This document shows, one piece after another, positions 60,869 to 64,000 of a stretch of DNA of 64,000 nt. This DNA comes from an uncultured Prevotella sp. (lineage in GTDB: Bacteria; Bacteroidota; Bacteroidia; Bacteroidales; Bacteroidaceae), in the NCBI GenBank assembly GCA_934204655.1, contig CAKPZJ010000009.1:1-64000 (forward strand), written 5' to 3'. The translations under genes and the position numbers were made by a program. Numbering within the stretch: the stretch's first letter is position 1; each line of letters begins with the position of its first letter. The notes beneath the pieces were generated by a model. That model was given only the letters and a program-made list of their open reading frames with translations. It did not search any database and was not told the origin of the DNA.

Positions 60869-61896
60869 TCACCGACTTCCTTAGTACCATATTGGCCGCC
60901 CTCAACCTGTATCTCGGGCGTACGTATATTGGCCTCCAGGCTTGCATTAACCGCCTGGCGGATAAGGGCACCCTCGTCCTTGAGGTCAAAGTACTCGAGC
61001 AGCATTGCTACAGACAGTATCTGAGCGATGGGGTTGGCCAGGTTCTGGCCCGCAGCCTGCGGCCAGCTACCATGGACGGGCTCGAAGACAGGAGTATGCT
61101 CGCCGGTAGAAGCAGAGGGCAACAGGCCCATTGAACCGCTGATGCAGCTGCCCTCATCGGTAAGTATATCACCAAAGGTATTTTCGGTAACCATGACATC
61201 AAAGAAGCGGGGGTCTGCTATCATGCGCATGGCGGCATTATCTACAAACATGTAATCGACCGTTACATCCGGATACTGTGGCTCCATCTCCTTGGCTATC
61301 TGTCGCCAGAGACGCGAAGAAGCCAGTACGTTGGCCTTGTCGACCACTGTGAGATGGTGGTGACGCTTGCGGGCATATTCGAAGCCCACTTTGAGGATGC
61401 GCTCTATCTCTGGACGGGTATAGATATTGGTATCGTAAGCCTTGTCGTTGTCCTGGTACTTCTCGCCGAAGTACATACCGCCGGTAAGCTCACGGATACA
61501 TACGAAGTCGGCCCCTTTAATCAACTCCTCTTTGAGAGGAGACTTGTGGAGCAGGCAACTGAAAGTCTGCACGGGACGGATATTGGCATAGAGACCCAAC
61601 TTCTTGCGCATGGCCAGCAGTCCCTGCTCAGGGCGAACCTTGGCCGTGGGGTCATTGTCGTACTTGGGGTCGCCCACGGCGGCAAAGAGCACAGCATCGG
61701 CATCCATACACGTCTTAAAGGTGGCTTCGGGGAACGGGTCGCCCACAGCGTCGATGGCGTGAGCCCCACACAGCGCCTCATGGTATTCTACCTGATGGCC
61801 AAACTTGGCGGCTATGGCATCCATGACCGCTACTCCCTGTTTCATGATTTCCGGACCGATTCCATCGCCGGCCAGGACTGCAATATTCATTTTCAT
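60838..61896 (-). CDS. leuB: 3-Isopropylmalate dehydrogenase
   Basis: NAD-dependent oxidative decarboxylation in leucine synthesis. 352 residues: [19 protein letters not shown] (4-22), [25 protein letters not shown] (about 88-112), [11 protein letters not shown] (about 135-145), [22 protein letters not shown] (about 222), [23 protein letters not shown] and [24 protein letters not shown] (about 265-295). Starts 6 bases after the LeuA/CimA-like gene. Confidence 0.95.
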   Translation of the reverse strand: MKMNIAVLAGDGIGPEIMKQGVAVMDAIAAKFGHQVEYHEALCGAHAIDAVGDPFPEATFKTCMDADAVLFAAVGDPKYDNDPTAKVRPEQGLLAMRKKLGLYANIRPVQTFSCLLHKSPLKEELIKGADFVCIRELTGGMYFGEKYQDNDKAYDTNIYTRPEIERILKVGFEYARKRHHHLTVVDKANVLASSRLWRQIAKEMEPQYPDVTVDYMFVDNAAMRMIADPRFFDVMVTENTFGDILTDEGSCISGSMGLLPSASTGEHTPVFEPVHGSWPQAAGQNLANPIAQILSVAMLLEYFDLKDEGALIRQAVNASLEANIRTPEIQVEGGQYGTKEVGEWIVNYIKQA

Positions 61897-61902
61897 ACTA
61901 CT

Positions 61903-63456
61903 CTATTCTATTATGTTTAACATTTTAATGGTTGCTTTGATGGCCGCCTCGGTCTGGTCGGCGTCCAGGCCCTTGGTCTTGAAGTCGCGGTCATCGCTAT
62001 GCCACGTCACCACGGTCTGCACCAGGGCGTCGGTGCGGCCTCCGGGCGGAATGGTTACCGTATAGTTGGCCAGTATAGGGAACGTCCGGTTCAGTTTTTC
62101 ACGGTAAATCTTGCGCATAGCCTTGACAAAGGCATCGTACTGACCATCGCCCGTACTGTCGGCCTCGTATTGCCGACCGTTAATCTCGACCTTGATACTG
62201 GCCAAGGGCTTCAGCCCATAGCTGGTGCATACCATATAGCTCAGCAACTTGACCTTGTCCTCCGCAACGCTATGCTTCAGCACATCGCTCACTATGTAGG
62301 GCAGGTCATCCTGGGTCACCAGCTCTTTCTTGTCGCCCAACTCAGTGATGCGACGGGTCACTATGCGCGTCTGTTCTGGCGTTAGCTCCAAGCCCAGTTC
62401 CTCCAGGTTCTTGGCGATATTCGCCTTACCGCTGTTCTTCCCCAACGCGTATTCCCGTTTCCGGCCAAAACGCTCCGGGGCAAGCTCATTACAGTACAGG
62501 TTGTTCTTATTATCACCGTCGGCGTGTACTCCGGCCACCTGGGTAAACACGTTTTCACCCACGATAGGCTGGTTAGAGGCGATGGCGATGCCACTATAGC
62601 CCTCGACCAGACGGCTCACCTCGTTGAGCTGACTCTCATTAATGTGGGTACGGGCGTGGAAATGGTCCTTCAGGATGGCCTGGACACTGGCAAGAGGAGC
62701 ATTGCCGCAGCGCTCGCCCAGTCCGTTGACCGTAACGTGCAAGCCACGACAGCCGCAGAGAACCGCAGCCAACGAGTTGGACACAGCCAGGTCGTAGTCG
62801 TTGTGGGCATGAAAGTCGAAATGAGCATTAGGGAAGTGGCGCAGCATCTTGCGCATGTACTCCACGCACTGCAGAGGATTAAGGATGCCCAGGGTATCGG
62901 GCAGCATGTAACGGCGGATGGGGGTGTCACTCAGGCGGCTCATCAGTTGGTAAACGTACTGCGGGCTGTCCTTCATACCGTTGCTCCAGTCCTCTAAGTA
63001 GAGATTAACCTGCATGCCACGCCTGTCGGCATAGTCTACCACCCGCAGGATGTCATCGACGTGCTCCTGCAGAGGCTTGCCAAGCTGCTGCTCACAATGA
63101 CGGCGCGAGCCCTTGGCCAACAGGTTGATGACCTTGCCGCCACAGTCGCTAATCCAGTCGACCGACTGGCAGCCATCGACAAACCCTAACACCTCTATGT
63201 GGTCCAGCAGTCCGCTGCGCTCGGCAAAGTTGCAAATCATCCTTACCGCGTCGCGCTCACCGTCTGACACCCGGGCCGAGGCCACCTCTACCCTATCTAC
63301 CCTGACATCCATCAGCAGCTTGCGGGCTATCATCAGCTTCTCATGGGGAAGAAACGACACACCGCTGGTCTGCTCGCCATCACGCAGGGTGCTGTCCATA
63401 ATCTCTATGGCAGGCGCTATGTGTCGGTAGGCGGTCAGCTGTTCTTTTTCTCCCAT
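61903..63456 (-). CDS. LeuA-like 2-isopropylmalate/citramalate synthase
   Basis: 517 residues from ATG 63456 (MGEKEQLTAYRH); the frame to 63519 lies inside leuD. TIM barrel: IEIMDSTLRDGEQTSGVSF (about 18-36), VDRVEVASARVSDGERD, metal site FDFHAHNDYDLAVSNSLAAV (about 216-235), NGLGERCGNAPLASVQ; the C-terminal regulatory LeuA dimer domain (about 385-517; SIKVEINGRQYEADSTGDGQYDA) binds leucine or isoleucine. The DGEQTSGVSF form and its place between leuD and leuB, where another leuA is expected upstream outside the window, suggest a second synthase, possibly citramalate synthase for isoleucine. Overlaps leuD by 22 bases. Confidence 0.88.
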   Translation of the reverse strand: MGEKEQLTAYRHIAPAIEIMDSTLRDGEQTSGVSFLPHEKLMIARKLLMDVRVDRVEVASARVSDGERDAVRMICNFAERSGLLDHIEVLGFVDGCQSVDWISDCGGKVINLLAKGSRRHCEQQLGKPLQEHVDDILRVVDYADRRGMQVNLYLEDWSNGMKDSPQYVYQLMSRLSDTPIRRYMLPDTLGILNPLQCVEYMRKMLRHFPNAHFDFHAHNDYDLAVSNSLAAVLCGCRGLHVTVNGLGERCGNAPLASVQAILKDHFHARTHINESQLNEVSRLVEGYSGIAIASNQPIVGENVFTQVAGVHADGDNKNNLYCNELAPERFGRKREYALGKNSGKANIAKNLEELGLELTPEQTRIVTRRITELGDKKELVTQDDLPYIVSDVLKHSVAEDKVKLLSYMVCTSYGLKPLASIKVEINGRQYEADSTGDGQYDAFVKAMRKIYREKLNRTFPILANYTVTIPPGGRTDALVQTVVTWHSDDRDFKTKGLDADQTEAAIKATIKMLNIIE

Positions 63457-64000
63457 TGTTCTATCAGGTGCTGGTTCTGAACCAGGAAGTCGATGTCGTC
63501 CAGGCCCTCCATCAGACAATGTTTCTTGTAGCCGTTGATGTCAAAGTGCTCGCTCTCGCCGGTCTTCAGGTTGGTAATGGTCTGCCTGGGCAAATCAACC
63601 TTGACCTGGGTCTGGTGGTCGGTACTGATGCTGCCGAACAAGTGCTGCAGGAACTGCTCAGAGACCACCACGGGCAGCACAAAGTTGTTCAGTTCATTGT
63701 TCTTGTGTATATCGGCAAAGAACGAGCTTATCACTACCCTGAAGCCGTAGCCCGCTATGGCCCAGGCGGCATGCTCCCGACTGGAGCCAGAGCCAAAGTT
63801 CTTGCCGGCGACCAGTATGCAGCCCGAATACGACGAGTCGTTCAGCACGAAGTCCTTGACAGGGGTACCGTCCTTGTGGTAACGCCAGTCGCGGAAGAGG
63901 TTGTCGCCAAAGCCCTCCTTGTCAGTAGCCTTCAGGAAGCGGGCCGGTATAATCTGGTCGGTATCTACATTCTCCAGGGGGAGGGGTACGCATGTACTTA
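63435..64000 (-). CDS. leuD: 3-Isopropylmalate dehydratase small subunit, 5' end outside window
   Basis: The frame is open to the window edge (first visible residues STCVPLPLENVDTDQIIPAR), so only the very N-terminus is missing. Other motifs: the loop GCILVAGKNFGSGSSREHAAWAI and VVISSFFADIHKNNELNNFVLP, matching the LeuD swivel domain. With LeuC (expected just outside) it isomerises isopropylmalate via a 4Fe-4S cluster held by LeuC. An apparent start at 63848 is only an internal Met. Overlaps the downstream synthase by 22 bases. Confidence 0.94.
   Translation of the reverse strand, partial: STCVPLPLENVDTDQIIPARFLKATDKEGFGDNLFRDWRYHKDGTPVKDFVLNDSSYSGCILVAGKNFGSGSSREHAAWAIAGYGFRVVISSFFADIHKNNELNNFVLPVVVSEQFLQHLFGSISTDHQTQVKVDLPRQTITNLKTGESEHFDINGYKKHCLMEGLDDIDFLVQNQHLIEQWEKKNS

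Noticed and set aside
1..64000. CRISPR arrays, tRNA or rRNA genes, prophage, toxin-antitoxin pairs
   Set aside because: No regularly spaced repeats, no cloverleaf or rRNA-like sequence, and no phage or toxin motifs were seen on either strand.

Overview
This window is ordinary chromosome of a Bacteroidales bacterium, most likely Prevotellaceae. The evidence is a Bacteroidetes-type short RpoD, many TAnnTTTG -7 promoter boxes (four of them with a well-spaced TTTG -33 box), no Shine-Dalgarno pattern, AddA/AddB-like recombination genes, a serine palmitoyltransferase for sphingolipids, a DUF5686 barrel, DUF4890, and the AroG-type DAHP synthase/chorismate mutase fusion. I see no rRNA, tRNA, CRISPR, prophage or complete insertion sequence.

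Layout. 1-800: intergenic DNA with a wrecked IS4-like transposase. 0.8-9.8 kb: rpoD, a DUF5686 outer-membrane protein and an overlapping addA-addB pair. 9.9-15.0 kb: an aromatic amino acid operon (prephenate dehydratase, aminotransferase, DAHP synthase/chorismate mutase, prephenate dehydrogenase, then an EEP-family hydrolase) preceded by a complete Phe/Tyr attenuator. 15.5-18.3 kb: an exported carboxymuconolactone decarboxylase/cupin gene divergent from two overlapping AraC regulators. 18.5-27.4 kb: a (p)ppGpp synthetase without HD catalytic residues, a TetR regulator, malic enzyme, YbjQ, TerC and a twin-ATPase ABC protein. 27.4-30.7 kb: hisGDC on the minus strand. 30.7-34.0 kb: MltF, DUF4890, META lipoprotein, HU. 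34.1-40.7 kb minus: lon, tgt, lptF/G, DEAD-box helicase. 41-45 kb: trmN6, a lipid kinase divergent from serine palmitoyltransferase, tatC. 45.2-48 kb minus: trmO, then uxuA with an SDR mannonate oxidoreductase. 48.1-53.2 kb minus: one long operon ffh-folD-small TPR-ferredoxin-2-oxoacid:ferredoxin oxidoreductase subunits. 53.4-60.1 kb: SIMPL protein, a tiny His-rich membrane protein, YitT, a DnaJ protein, 5'-nucleotidase, NudC, xpt. 60.2-64 kb minus: the distal part of a leucine operon, leuD (cut by the window end), a LeuA/CimA-like synthase, leuB and a TPR protein.

The most interesting non-coding signals are (1) the attenuator at 9902-10104, with perfect promoter, leader peptide dense in Phe and Tyr codons, and mutually exclusive antiterminator and terminator; and (2) a dispersed repeat with four copies in intergenic DNA (15177, 32846, 40926, 54891), two of which sit inside about 210-250 bp MITE-like islands with long A-rich terminal inverted repeats. 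A 59-residue TPR gene (50822-51001) and the leader peptide are genes below usual length cut-offs. No defence system or unknown multi-gene system is visible; most of the window is core metabolism.
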